64,000 nucleotides of DNA, taken from contig CBDUYN010000014.1 in NCBI GenBank assembly GCA_965371445.1, positions 1 through 64,000 of the forward strand. Reading direction: 5' to 3'. How positions within the stretch are numbered: position 1 is the stretch's first letter; the number at the start of each line of letters is the position of its first letter. Positions 37,997-46,768 of the stretch are shown in pieces. The notes below the pieces were generated by a model. That model saw only the letters and a program-made list of their open reading frames with translations, was not told the DNA's origin and ran no database searches. This DNA comes from DASWIG01 sp965371445 (lineage in GTDB: Bacteria; Acidobacteriota; Thermoanaerobaculia; Multivoradales; J023). Made by a program: the position numbers and the translations under genes.

Positions 37997-39405
37997 GTAC
38001 TTCCTCTCACGTTCGTGGTTTCTTGGTACTTGCCGTCGTGAAGGGTGCGCCTGTCGACGCCGCCGGCGGTCTGCGCGGCATAGAGCTCCTGTCGCTGCTC
38101 GACGTTCATCGAGCACATGGGAACGGCCTCCCAGCCGTCGCCGTGGCGCACGGCGCCACGGAACGAGCAAGCGGCCAGCCGGCGGTGCACCGTCTCGGAT
38201 CCCGAACGCACCTCTTGAGCGCTCATGAAGTTGTGCTGGACGACGTTGAGAAAGGCGACGCGGCGCCTGGCCAGGCGACGAAGCGTCTGGAAGAAACCGA
38301 GACGCTCCCGCCGCAGCAGAGACCACGTATAACGCCAGGCTACAGCCAGCACCGACGGGCGCCGAAGGATCAGTGCCAGGCGCCGGAGGTTGGTCTCCAA
38401 TGACCTGGCCTCCCGCGACCCGACGCCGCCAAAGATGCCGAGCAGGGCGTCCCAGAGCGCTCGGCTCTCCGTGTCGGCCGGAAAGAGGTTGACCACTCGT
38501 CCTTCCGGGTAAAGGACCGCCAAGGTGACCCAGTGGCTGCAGTCGGGGTGGCCGAACCAGAGATGGTCCTTGGCGAGGTCCATGCCGACGGCCTCGCAGA
38601 TCTTTGTCCAGCACGCTTCGGCGGTCGCCGGTCGGGCGGAGAAACGGGTGCGGCCCACCTGGGCCTCGGGCTGAAAGCTGAGCATGCCGAAGGCCTGCAG
38701 CCGTCGCCGGTCGGCAAGCAGCCAGCGCACGATTTCCCCGATGCTTTCGAGGTTGCGCTCGGTCACGGTGACGGTGTGGGCGACGCTCAACCGCACCCCG
38801 GTCGCCTCCCGGACGCGGTGAACCAGGTCGACGAACTGCTGGCGCAGAGCGTGGAGGTCCGCCTCGGAGCCCAGGCTGCGGATCGGGAAGCCCGGCCGGC
38901 CGGCCTGGGTGACGTCGATGTGGACCGCCATCTTGCGTAGCCGCCCGTCGAGCACCAGACGTTCCAGGTAGGCCGGGTTCTCGAGCAAGCTCTGGCCGTG
39001 GGTCATGAGCATCGGCACGACGCCGGCGTCGTTGGCGTAGCGTAAGATCTCGACGAGCTCGTCAGGACGAGAGGCGCGGAGGTAGGCGTCTACCACGTCG
39101 CCGCCGGTGATCTGCAGGGCGCCTGCGTGACCGAGGAACCTGCGGTTGGCGTCGATCTGCGCTTTCATCTCGCCCAGGGAGGGCAGGGGGACCCGATTGG
39201 CGTTCGCCGGCAGATAGCAGTGGGTACACCCGAAGGAGCAGTAGGACGCGCCGAGGGTGTAGGCGCAATGGGTCAGCTGACGCCCGACCACCTGCCAGCC
39301 GGTGCGCAGCTCCGGAGGCAGCCGCTGCCAACGCGCCGCCAGCAAGGCCTTCTTCTCGGCGGAGACGGGTTCCAGGAGGATGGACAGAAAATCTCTCGCG
39401 AACAT
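37993..39405 (-). CDS. Radical SAM protein
   Basis: Starting at 39405 gives 470 aa. The cluster-binding motif CSFGCTHC (Cys56, Cys60, Cys63, CxxxCxxC) is followed by YLPANANRVPLPS and the GGD-like ALQITGGDVVDAYLRA. It should cleave S-adenosylmethionine to a 5'-deoxyadenosyl radical. The C-terminal half (after about residue 280) has extra Cys (LWFGHPDCSHW, AACSFRGAV, VPMCSMN), which might bind a second cluster. It lies upstream of, and overlaps, the DUF547 gene. The substrate is unknown; no small peptide gene is seen directly beside it. Confidence 0.85.
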   Translation of the reverse strand: MFARDFLSILLEPVSAEKKALLAARWQRLPPELRTGWQVVGRQLTHCAYTLGASYCSFGCTHCYLPANANRVPLPSLGEMKAQIDANRRFLGHAGALQITGGDVVDAYLRASRPDELVEILRYANDAGVVPMLMTHGQSLLENPAYLERLVLDGRLRKMAVHIDVTQAGRPGFPIRSLGSEADLHALRQQFVDLVHRVREATGVRLSVAHTVTVTERNLESIGEIVRWLLADRRRLQAFGMLSFQPEAQVGRTRFSARPATAEACWTKICEAVGMDLAKDHLWFGHPDCSHWVTLAVLYPEGRVVNLFPADTESRALWDALLGIFGGVGSREARSLETNLRRLALILRRPSVLAVAWRYTWSLLRRERLGFFQTLRRLARRRVAFLNVVQHNFMSAQEVRSGSETVHRRLAACSFRGAVRHGDGWEAVPMCSMNVEQRQELYAAQTAGGVDRRTLHDGKYQETTNVRGST

Positions 39406-39593
39406 CGTTGACCTCTCGTTTAGGGTCCGTCTCGCAACCGTAGTCGGTTCAATCCTTGAGGTCAAAGCGACTTTTTCCTCGACACCAGCACGGCCTCGCC
39501 CCTTAAGGTTGGGTCGATAGCTTCGCGGCAGCGAAGGAAGTCCGAAGGATTTCGCCGCCCGGGGACTCTTGTCGGGAAGAAGCCACAAGAATC

Positions 39594-39609
39594 GTAGCCC
39601 GACGGCTAC
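39594..39609. repeat. Short hairpin before the 39629 gene
   Basis: GTAGCC-CGAC-GGCTAC, just upstream of an AGGAG ribosome site. It could influence translation; no known riboswitch shape. Confidence 0.35.
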
Positions 39610-39628
39610 ACGACACAGGAGTAAAGAG

Positions 39629-40384
39629 ATGGATCCCAACAAATCACTGACCGCGGGCCGACTCGCCCTTGCCCTCGCCCTCCTGACCGCCCTGGCGCTC
39701 CTCGCGAGCCCGCTTCTCGCCGCCGATCCGCTGGAAAAGATCCAGACCGGCTACACCAAGGCCTTCCATACGGGTGAATGCACGTGGTCCGACACGGGCT
39801 CCAACCGCTACTTTGTCCTGGAGCCGGGCTTTCAGGTGACGCTTGAGGGTACCGAGGAAGACGACGAAGGCGATGAGGTCGACATCCAGCAGATCATCAC
39901 CGTCATGGACGAGACAGAGATGGTCGACGGCGTCCTGACCCGGGTCGTCGAGGAACGCGAGTCCGAGGACGGCGAGCTCGCCGAGGTGTCGCGCAACTTC
40001 CACGCCATCTGCATGGAGACCGGTGACGTCCTCTACTTCGGCGAGGACGTCGACGACTACGAGGACGGCGAGATCGTCGGCCACGGGGGTGCCTGGCGCG
40101 CCGGCGTCGACGGTGCCCGTCCGGGGATCGTCATGCCGGGCCGGATCCTGATCGGCGCGCGGTACTTCCAGGAAGTGGCGCCGGACGTGGCCCTAGACGT
40201 CGCGCGGGTCATCGCGATGGGCGTTCCTGTGGAGACCCCCTGGAAGGACTTCCACGCCACCGTCGCCTTCTGGGAGGGCAACCTGCTCGACCCGGAAGAC
40301 GAGGGAGCAATCAAGTATTTCGCGTCGGGCATCGGCGTCGTGATCGACGAGGAGCTGGAGCTCGTCGATGTCGTCTTTCCCTGA
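39629..40384 (+). CDS. Exported acidic protein sharing the middle domain of the CHRD protein
   Basis: ATG 39629 follows AGGAGTAAAG; the protein has 251 aa with a signal peptide (LALALALLTALALLASPLLA). The mature protein is rich in Asp/Glu. It matches the middle of the protein at 1-1501 through TVMDETEMVDGVLTRVVEER, EVSRNFHAICMETGDVLYFG and EDVDDYEDGEIVGHGGAWRA. The same domain thus occurs alone and fused to CHRD within 40 kb. Two Cys in the N-terminal part are present. Function unknown; probably periplasmic or secreted. Confidence 0.8.
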   Translation: MDPNKSLTAGRLALALALLTALALLASPLLAADPLEKIQTGYTKAFHTGECTWSDTGSNRYFVLEPGFQVTLEGTEEDDEGDEVDIQQIITVMDETEMVDGVLTRVVEERESEDGELAEVSRNFHAICMETGDVLYFGEDVDDYEDGEIVGHGGAWRAGVDGARPGIVMPGRILIGARYFQEVAPDVALDVARVIAMGVPVETPWKDFHATVAFWEGNLLDPEDEGAIKYFASGIGVVIDEELELVDVVFP

Positions 40385-40466
40385 CCTGCTGCTTTCTGGT
40401 GTTGACGGTCCTCTGCCTGGTTCGTCGGGTGGAGGGCCGGCGCGCTGATCGGGCAGATCGAGGAGC

Positions 40467-41624
40467 TCACTCGGCGTAGGTTATCCGATAAAGAATGCCG
40501 TTGCGGTCGTCGGAGACGAGGACCGATCCGTCGCCCATCACCTCGACGTCCGCCGGACGTCCCCAGGCCCGCCCCTCTTCAGGAAGCCAGCCCTCGGCGA
40601 ACGGCTTGTAGCTCACCGCCTTGTCGCCTTCCAGGCGCACTTGCATGACCCGGTAACCGATCGCCTCCTCGCGGTTCCACGAGCCGTGCTCGGCGATCAG
40701 GATGCGGTTCTTGTACTCGGGCGGGAACATCTCGCCGTCGTAGAAGCGCATGCCGATCGCCGCGACGTGGGGTCCGAGCTCGATCGCCGGCGCCGAGAGC
40801 TCGGAGCACGGGCGCTTCTCGCCGAAGACCGGGTCGGCGACCGACTTGCCGTGGCAGTAGGGATAGCCGAAGTGCTGGCCCTTCTCCTTCAGGACGTTGA
40901 GCTCGTCGGGCGGGACGTCCTCGCCCAGATAGTCGCGGCCGTTGTCGGTGAACCACAGCTCGCCGGTCTCGGGGTGCCAGTCGAAGCCGACGGTGTTGCG
41001 CACGCCGCGGGCAAGGACCTCGTAGCCCGAGCCGTCGGGGCGCAGCCGCCCGATCGAGGCGAAGATCTCGTCGACCGACTCGCAGAGGTTGCAGGGAGCG
41101 CCGACCGGGACGTAGAGCCAGCCGTCGGGTCCGAAGGCGATGAACTTCCAGCCGTGGTGCCGGATCTTGGGGAAACGCTCGGTGACGAGCACCGGCTCCG
41201 GCGGGTCGGCGAGGCGCTCCTCGATCTTGTCGTAGCGCCAGATGCGGTGCACCTCGGCGACGTAGAGCGCGCCGTCGCGAAAGGCCACGCCGGAGGGCAT
41301 GAGGAGGTCCTCGGCCAGGAGGAGGACCTCCTCGGCCTTGGCGTCGCCGTCGCGGTCGAGAACCGCGTGGACCTTGCCCGCGGTACGGCTGCCGACGAAG
41401 ACGGTCCCCTGGGAACCGATGGCGATGCCGCGGGCGTTGCGCACGTTCTCGGCATAAACGTCGATCGAAAAGCCGGGCGGCAGCCGGATTTTCTCGAGCG
41501 CCAGCTTCGGCTTGGCGCCGCTCTCCTGGGCGCCGGCGAGGATTGGTTGGGCAACGAGCAAGATCAGGATCAGGACGGCGGAACGGCACGACAAGGTTCG
41601 GCTTCGCACGGCGAAAACCTCCAT
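40467..41624 (-). CDS. Exported PQQ-type sugar dehydrogenase-like protein
   Basis: The protein is 385 aa with a signal peptide (to about residue 33). A six-bladed propeller of the soluble glucose/aldose dehydrogenase type is indicated by LPPGFSIDVYAENVRNARGI, GWKFIAFGPDGWLYVPVGAP, ARGVRNTVGFDWHPETGELW and FTDNGRDYLGEDVPPDELN. The GxP(C)N and RN-VGFDWHP motifs match PQQ- and Ca-binding positions in the family. The paired Cys in CNLCES also occur in relatives. It would oxidise sugars in the periplasm, passing electrons to a cytochrome. It stands alone between the acidic protein and RNase D. Confidence 0.83.
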   Translation of the reverse strand: MEVFAVRSRTLSCRSAVLILILLVAQPILAGAQESGAKPKLALEKIRLPPGFSIDVYAENVRNARGIAIGSQGTVFVGSRTAGKVHAVLDRDGDAKAEEVLLLAEDLLMPSGVAFRDGALYVAEVHRIWRYDKIEERLADPPEPVLVTERFPKIRHHGWKFIAFGPDGWLYVPVGAPCNLCESVDEIFASIGRLRPDGSGYEVLARGVRNTVGFDWHPETGELWFTDNGRDYLGEDVPPDELNVLKEKGQHFGYPYCHGKSVADPVFGEKRPCSELSAPAIELGPHVAAIGMRFYDGEMFPPEYKNRILIAEHGSWNREEAIGYRVMQVRLEGDKAVSYKPFAEGWLPEEGRAWGRPADVEVMGDGSVLVSDDRNGILYRITYAE

Positions 41625-41659
41625 TTCGGTCGTTTTTCAGAAGCTATCACGGTGAGGGC

Positions 41660-42811
41660 CTAGTCCTCCAGGATCGCCAGCAGCCTCTCGCCGACCCCTT
41701 CCCGGCGCCAGCCGTCGAGCTCGGGCGAGAGAGGCGAGCCGCTGCCTAGAAGAGCGCGGCGCAGGATCTTTTCGACCGTCCGCCGGGTGGCGATCAGCTC
41801 CGCCGGCAACCTTAGCTCCTCGGCGGCCGAAGCGATCTCCCGGCGGAGCCGGTCGAACCGGTCGCGGTGGAGGGAGAGGTCGACGGGCCGTCCGAGGGCG
41901 GGCGGGAGCTCGCCCTTCGGCAGGGCCAACGCCTGTCGGACGACGGCGACGATCGCCCGTCCATGGCGGCGGACGTGGTCGTCGCGCAGGCCTTTCACCC
42001 CGGCGAGCCGGCGGACGTCGCGCGGCTCGAGCCGGGCGATCGGCACCAGAGCGGCTTCGTGCACCACGAAGTTGCGCGGCAAGTCGCGCCGCCGCGCCTC
42101 GCGCTCCCGCCAGGCCGCGAGCCCGCGCAGGATCGCGAGCTGGCGCGGCGCGAGGTTGCGCGCTCCCTTGAGCTTGCGAAAGACCTCCTCGGGATCGGCC
42201 TCGAACCGCGACGTGTCACGCAGCCGCTCCATCTCCTCCAGGGCCCAGCCCTCCCGGCCGGCCGAACGCAGCTTCTCGCCCAGCGTCTCGTAGCTCGGCA
42301 GGAGGTAGGTCACGTCCAGGGCCGCGTACTCCAGCTGCGCCGGCCGCAACGGACGGCGCAGCCAGTTGGTCCGGGTCTCCCCCTTGGGGACGTCGACCCC
42401 GCGGAGCTCGCCGACCAGGTCCTGGTAGCTCACCGCGGCCCCGAGGCCGGCGAAGGCGGCGGCGATCTGGGTGTCGAAAATCGGCCAGGGGAGCTCTTTG
42501 AAGCGGTGCCAGAAAACCTCCATGTCCTCGCTGCAGGAGTGGAAGACCTTGACGACTTTCTCGTCGCGCAGCACCTCCAGAAGTGGCTCCAGGTCGAGCG
42601 CCAGGGGATCGATCAGGACGTTCGACGTGCCGTCGCTGACCTGGACGAGCCCGAGGGCCGGATAAAACGTCCGCTCGCGGACGAACTCGGTGTCCACGCC
42701 GATCGCGGCGCTCTCGTGCCAGCGGGCCGCGGCCTCGCGCAAAGCGGCGGTGGAGTCGATCCAGACCGGCGGGCCGGTGGCGGTGGCGGAGTCCTTGCGC
42801 ATGGGTCCCAA
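41660..42811 (-). CDS. rnd: Ribonuclease D
   Basis: The protein is 383 aa; ATG 42811 or 42802. The 3'-5' exonuclease domain has the DEDDy residues: GVDTEFVRERTF, VFHSCSEDMEVFW, and YAALDVTYLLPSYETL. An HRDC domain follows (about 215-295, LAPRQLAILRGLAAWREREA), plus a C-terminal helical part. It trims the 3' ends of tRNA precursors and other stable RNA. It is divergent from the KAS III operon, with 121 bp between them. The family is certain. Confidence 0.92.
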   Translation of the reverse strand: MGPMRKDSATATGPPVWIDSTAALREAAARWHESAAIGVDTEFVRERTFYPALGLVQVSDGTSNVLIDPLALDLEPLLEVLRDEKVVKVFHSCSEDMEVFWHRFKELPWPIFDTQIAAAFAGLGAAVSYQDLVGELRGVDVPKGETRTNWLRRPLRPAQLEYAALDVTYLLPSYETLGEKLRSAGREGWALEEMERLRDTSRFEADPEEVFRKLKGARNLAPRQLAILRGLAAWREREARRRDLPRNFVVHEAALVPIARLEPRDVRRLAGVKGLRDDHVRRHGRAIVAVVRQALALPKGELPPALGRPVDLSLHRDRFDRLRREIASAAEELRLPAELIATRRTVEKILRRALLGSGSPLSPELDGWRREGVGERLLAILED

Positions 42812-42832
42812 CCCTAGCAGGGCGGAGTGCCC

Positions 42833-42886
42833 TTCCGGGAGGCGCCAGAGATGCTATAGTTACGATGGCCCGACCGACCGGTCGGT
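42833..42886 (+). promoter_or_regulatory. Promoter with TetR-type palindromic operator
   Basis: TATAGT (42855-42860) is a good -10 with a weak TTCCGG -35 (42833-42838). Just downstream is the perfect 14-bp palindrome ACCGACCGGTCGGT (42873-42886), of the kind bound by TetR-family repressors. It lies between the promoter and the AGGAGG site of the KAS III-like gene, so a bound repressor would block transcription. No TetR gene is present in the window. Confidence 0.65.
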
Positions 42887-42932
42887 AGGGGGTCGGGCCA
42901 GCACCCACGAAAAGACCAGGAGGACCGCAGGC

Positions 42933-43952
42933 ATGGCTGAGCTCAAACCGGCCGGAATCAGGGCACTTACGATCGCCGTCCCTTCGGACAGGCGGGAGAT
43001 CACGCTTCCCTCGGGGGAGTCGGCCGTGCGCCACTTCCTCCCCGAAGGCACGACGGGCCTCGACCTGGAGCGAGACGCCGCGGAGCAGGTGCTCCGGGCC
43101 GCGGGCCTCGAACCCGGAGACGTGGACCTCGTCTTGAGCGCCAGCTTTCCAGCCTTGCCGGAGCCCTGCATCGGCAACGCGACGCCGCTCGCCTATGCGA
43201 TGGGCATGAAGGACGCGGCGGCCTACAACCTGGAAAGCGCCTGCGCCGGCGGATTGATCGCGCTGCGCTCCGCCTGCCAGGAGGTGATGCTCGGCGAGTA
43301 CGAAAACGTCCTCCTGACGGTCGTCTGCCCCTACTCGCCGACCATCGAGGCGGGCCATCCGGCGACGACGGTCATCGGCGACGCGGCCTATGCGATGGTG
43401 ATCGGAGAGACCGCGCCGGGCCAGGAGTTCTTGGGTGGCGTCATCCGCAACTCCGGTCCCACCTGCGACCTCGTCGCCTGGGGCGTCAGCGACAAGACGG
43501 CGTCCGGTATTCGGCTCGTGGTCGGCTCCCGGACGGCCGGCCAGCTCGAGGACTGGGCCCAGGACCAGCTGCCCGAGCTCTCGCGGCAGCTTTTCGAGCG
43601 CACGGGAGTCTCCCGCGAGGACGTTGACCACTGGGTGCTCAACGCACCGACGCCGAATTTCGTCGACCGCACGCTCAAGACGCTGGGAGCGAGCCCGAAA
43701 GACGGGGTCAACATCAACCGCCTGCTCGGCAACATCGGCCCGAGCCTGATCGGGACCTCCCTTTTCTACAGCGCCCACCTGCGCGGCTTCAAGCCCGGCG
43801 ACCTGGTGCTTTGCTGCAGCGTGGGGAGCGAGGCGAGCCTGGCGATCACCCTCATGAGGTGGCCGGAAGGGGTGGCGCTCGGCGAGGCGCCGGCCTCGGC
43901 TTCCCTCGAAGAGATGCGCCGCTACGAGGAAGAAAGGTTCGCGGCGGCCTGA
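42933..43952 (+). CDS. KAS III-like (3-oxoacyl-ACP synthase III family) enzyme without the usual His
   Basis: ATG 42933 follows AGGAGG; the protein has 339 aa. The thiolase fold is clear. The active Cys is C104 in ESACAGGLIAL, and the Asn is N267 in LLGNIGPSLIG (usual GNTSAAS). The normal HQAN motif reads PTPN (239-242, in VLNAPTPNFVDRT), so the catalytic His is replaced. Relatives lacking a full Cys-His-Asn triad often act as acyltransferases or non-decarboxylating ligating enzymes. It is first in an operon with an RND adaptor (12 bp downstream) and a UbiA-family transferase. It may make or transfer an acyl group for the exported product. Confidence 0.82.
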   Translation: MAELKPAGIRALTIAVPSDRREITLPSGESAVRHFLPEGTTGLDLERDAAEQVLRAAGLEPGDVDLVLSASFPALPEPCIGNATPLAYAMGMKDAAAYNLESACAGGLIALRSACQEVMLGEYENVLLTVVCPYSPTIEAGHPATTVIGDAAYAMVIGETAPGQEFLGGVIRNSGPTCDLVAWGVSDKTASGIRLVVGSRTAGQLEDWAQDQLPELSRQLFERTGVSREDVDHWVLNAPTPNFVDRTLKTLGASPKDGVNINRLLGNIGPSLIGTSLFYSAHLRGFKPGDLVLCCSVGSEASLAITLMRWPEGVALGEAPASASLEEMRRYEEERFAAA

Positions 43953-43964
43953 AGACAGGACGAC

Positions 43965-45611
43965 ATGACCCGCCTTCTGAAGATCGTGCTGCCGATCGTG
44001 ATCCTGGCCGCCGGTGTCCTCGCCACCGCAGCCTTGATCTCCTCGAAGCCCGAAGTCGAGACGGTGCAGCCCGAGCCGGTCCTGCCGCTCGTGCGGGTGA
44101 TCACGGTCGAAAGACAGGACGTGCCGCTCGTCGTCCGCACCCAGGGGACCGTCCGGCCGTGGACCGAGACCACCCTGGTGTCGCAGGTGGCGGCGGAGGT
44201 CGTCGCGGTCTCGCCGTCGTTTGAGGTCGGAGGGTTTTTTGAGCGCGGCGAGGTGCTCGTCGAGCTCGACGCGCGGGACTACGAGCTGACGGTCGTGGGG
44301 AGCAAGGCGCAAGTGGCCCAGGCCGAGCTTCGCCTGGCGGAGCAGCTGGCCGAGGCGCGGGTGGCGCGCGACGAGTGGCGCGACCTGGGGGTCGGCGAGC
44401 CCGAGCCGCTGGCGCTGCGCGAGCCCCAGATCGCCGAGGCCCGGGCGGCGCTCGCCGGCGCCGAGGCCGATCTCCGCAAGGCCCGGCTCAGCCTCGAGCG
44501 GACCCTGATCCGCGCTCCCTTCAGCGGCCGGCTGCACGAAAAAGTCGTCGACGTCGGCCAGTACGTGAGCCATGCTCAGCCGGTGGCCACGGTCCACGCC
44601 ATCGATTACGCGGAAGTCCGCCTGCCCATCCCGCACCAGCAGCTGCGCTTCCTCGACGTCCCCTTGAGCTACCGCAACGGCGGCGACTCGGGACCGGAGC
44701 CCTTCGTCGCCCTGACCTCGAGCTTCACCGGCCGCGAGACCGTCTGGCCGGCGCGGATCGTCCGCACCGAGGGCGAGATCGACGACCGCACGCGCATGAT
44801 CTACCTCGTCGCCCGGGTCATCGATCCCTACGGGAGGAACGGCGACTCCGGGCGTCCGCCCTTTGTCGTCGGCCTTTTCGTCGAGGCCGAAATCGCCGGC
44901 AAGACGGTCCACGACGCCGTCCTCCTGCCGCGCGAGGCGCTGCGTAACGGCGAAGACAAAGTGCTTGTCGTCGACGAGGAGGATCGCCTGCGCTTCCGCG
45001 ACGTCGAGGTCGTGCGCCTCCAGGGCGAGGAGGCGGTGATCGACGGCCGGAGCTTCGGCACCGGCGAGCGGGTCTGCGTCTCGCCGCTCGACGTCGTCGT
45101 CGACGGCATGCGGGTACGCACGGTCGACGTCGAGCGCCCCAAGGCCGCCGCGCCGCTCACCGAAGAGGCGGGCGAGCTCCCCTTCGCCGAAACCGCGGCC
45201 CCGACGATCGAGGAGGTCTTCGAGCAAATGCCCGTCGAGCCGACGCCGGCCGAAATCGGCGAGATCGACGTCCCGCGCATGACGAGCGACGCCCCGGCAA
45301 GGCTCCTTCTGGTCGACCTGCAAAGCGCCGGCGAGCTGACCGTCGTCGAGGTGGTCGTCGACGGTGCGTTCGAGTACTCGCAGTTCCGGTTACGTGAGCC
45401 TGAGCGGGTCGTCGTCGACCTCGAAGGCGTCGTCTCGACGACGCCGAAGTCGACGCTTGCGGTGGGGCACGGTCCCGTCGCACAGATCCGCGTCGGCCAG
45501 AACCAGATGGAGCCGGTCCCGATCTCGCGCCTCGTTTTCGACCTCGACCGGTTCGTGCCGCCGACGATCGAACGCTCGGACTCGGGATTGACCGTCACTT
45601 TTCAGCAGTAG
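43965..45611 (+). CDS. RND efflux adaptor (membrane fusion protein) fused to a C-terminal AMIN domain
   Basis: The protein is 548 aa. An N-terminal membrane anchor (IVLPIVILAAGVLATAALIS) is followed by a lipoyl-like/hairpin adaptor domain (LVVRTQGTVRPWTETTLVSQ; GFFERGEVLVELDARDYEL; RAPFSGRLHEKVVDVGQYVS) to about residue 385. After a 55-residue acidic linker (TIEEVFEQMPVEPTPAEIGE) comes an AMIN domain (about 440-546). It is recognised by LLLVDLQSAGELTVVEVVVD, FRLREPERVVVDLEGV and RLVFDLDRFVPP. AMIN domains bind peptidoglycan or localise envelope proteins. The fusion suggests an adaptor tied to the cell wall. It is 12 bp after the KAS III-like gene and 12 bp before the UbiA-like gene. The RND permease follows only after a decayed copy. 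Confidence 0.85.
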   Translation: MTRLLKIVLPIVILAAGVLATAALISSKPEVETVQPEPVLPLVRVITVERQDVPLVVRTQGTVRPWTETTLVSQVAAEVVAVSPSFEVGGFFERGEVLVELDARDYELTVVGSKAQVAQAELRLAEQLAEARVARDEWRDLGVGEPEPLALREPQIAEARAALAGAEADLRKARLSLERTLIRAPFSGRLHEKVVDVGQYVSHAQPVATVHAIDYAEVRLPIPHQQLRFLDVPLSYRNGGDSGPEPFVALTSSFTGRETVWPARIVRTEGEIDDRTRMIYLVARVIDPYGRNGDSGRPPFVVGLFVEAEIAGKTVHDAVLLPREALRNGEDKVLVVDEEDRLRFRDVEVVRLQGEEAVIDGRSFGTGERVCVSPLDVVVDGMRVRTVDVERPKAAAPLTEEAGELPFAETAAPTIEEVFEQMPVEPTPAEIGEIDVPRMTSDAPARLLLVDLQSAGELTVVEVVVDGAFEYSQFRLREPERVVVDLEGVVSTTPKSTLAVGHGPVAQIRVGQNQMEPVPISRLVFDLDRFVPPTIERSDSGLTVTFQQ

Positions 45612-45623
45612 CAAGGAGAGAAG

Positions 45624-46490
45624 ATGCTGATCGACCTCATTCGACTTGCGCGGCCCAAGGACTGGGTCAAGAACGCCTTCATCTTCATGCCGCTGCCGTT
45701 CGCGGTGGCGAGCGGCGGCCAGCTCGACCCCGTTCCATTCGCTCTGGGGCTCTTCGGCTTCTGCCTCGCCAACTCCGCCGTCTACTCGCTCAACGACCTC
45801 CTCGACGCCGAGCGCGACGCCGGGCATCCGAAAAAGAAGGACCGACCCGTCGCCGCGGGCCGGATCCCGAAGCAGGTGGCGGCGTTTTTCAGCTTGGGCC
45901 TGGTGAGCGTCGGCGCGCTGCTGGAGCACCTCACGGGAAGCCGGCAGGCGCTCGCGATCCTGCTCGTCTACTACGCCTTGAACGTCTTCTACTCCTGGCG
46001 CGGCAAGCACATCGCCCTGGTCGACGTCTTTCTCCTCTCCTCGGGCTTTCTGCTGCGGGTGCTCCTCGGGTGCGCGCTGGTGGGCGTCTCGGCCTCGAAC
46101 TGGTTGCTTCTGTGCTCGTCGGCTCTGGCCCTCTTCCTGGCGCTCGCCAAACGCTGGGGCGACCTCGCGAAGGGCCTCGACGAGGACCACCGTCCAAGCC
46201 TCGCCGGCTACACCCGCGGCTTCCTCGACCAGGCCATGGGGATCATGAGCGGCGTCACGCTCATCTCTTACGCCCTCTACTGCCTGGAGGCCGAGGTGCT
46301 GCGCGAGGGCCGCGAGTTCGCCACCATGCCGTTCGTGCTCTTCGGCGTTCTGGAGTACCTGCGCCTGGCCCACGTCCAGGAGGGGGAGACCGGCTCGCCG
46401 GTCGATCTGCTTCTCTCCTCACCGAAAATCATCTTCAGCGGCCTCGGCTGGACTGCGGCGACGCTGTGGAGCGTCCGATCCTTCTTCTGA
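45624..46490 (+). CDS. UbiA-family prenyltransferase, decaprenyl-phosphate phosphoribosyltransferase-like
   Basis: ATG 45624 follows AAGGAGAGAAG; the protein has 288 aa and 8-9 membrane helices. Residues 57-75 read NDLLDAERDAGHPKKKDRP, matching the NDxxDxxxDxxHPxKxxRP signature of the DPPR-synthase branch of UbiA proteins. The second Asp region is replaced by WGDLAKGLDEDHRPSLAGY. Members make polyprenyl-phosphoryl-ribose or a related carrier-linked sugar at the inner membrane. It is cotranscribed with the RND adaptor and KAS III-like genes. The exact donor and acceptor cannot be told from sequence. Confidence 0.85.
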   Translation: MLIDLIRLARPKDWVKNAFIFMPLPFAVASGGQLDPVPFALGLFGFCLANSAVYSLNDLLDAERDAGHPKKKDRPVAAGRIPKQVAAFFSLGLVSVGALLEHLTGSRQALAILLVYYALNVFYSWRGKHIALVDVFLLSSGFLLRVLLGCALVGVSASNWLLLCSSALALFLALAKRWGDLAKGLDEDHRPSLAGYTRGFLDQAMGIMSGVTLISYALYCLEAEVLREGREFATMPFVLFGVLEYLRLAHVQEGETGSPVDLLLSSPKIIFSGLGWTAATLWSVRSFF

Positions 46491-46768
46491 TCCCTGGGCG
46501 AATGCCAAACCCGCGAGCGACGTGCCAAACCACCACCACAGCGCAATGATGGCGACGGCCGGCACGCGCGGTGACCGGAGATCGCTTGGGTACGTGGACC
46601 AAATCGGCCCGCGACATCGACACAAGAGCATCTCAGAGCCTGTTTTGGGGTGAGTCCCCTGCTACGATCCGGAGGCGCCTGCACGCCCCGGAGACTCGGA
46701 GACCTTTCGGGATTCTCCCTCAAGTCCCAAATGGGGTATCGTAACCTCCTCCAACGGGTTCTGGAGAC

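Noticed and set aside
42216..45323. Open frame of 1,035 codons on the minus strand
   Set aside because: It is antisense to the KAS III-like and adaptor genes. Its sequence is R/D/L/H-rich with no domain, as expected from the complement of GC-rich codons.
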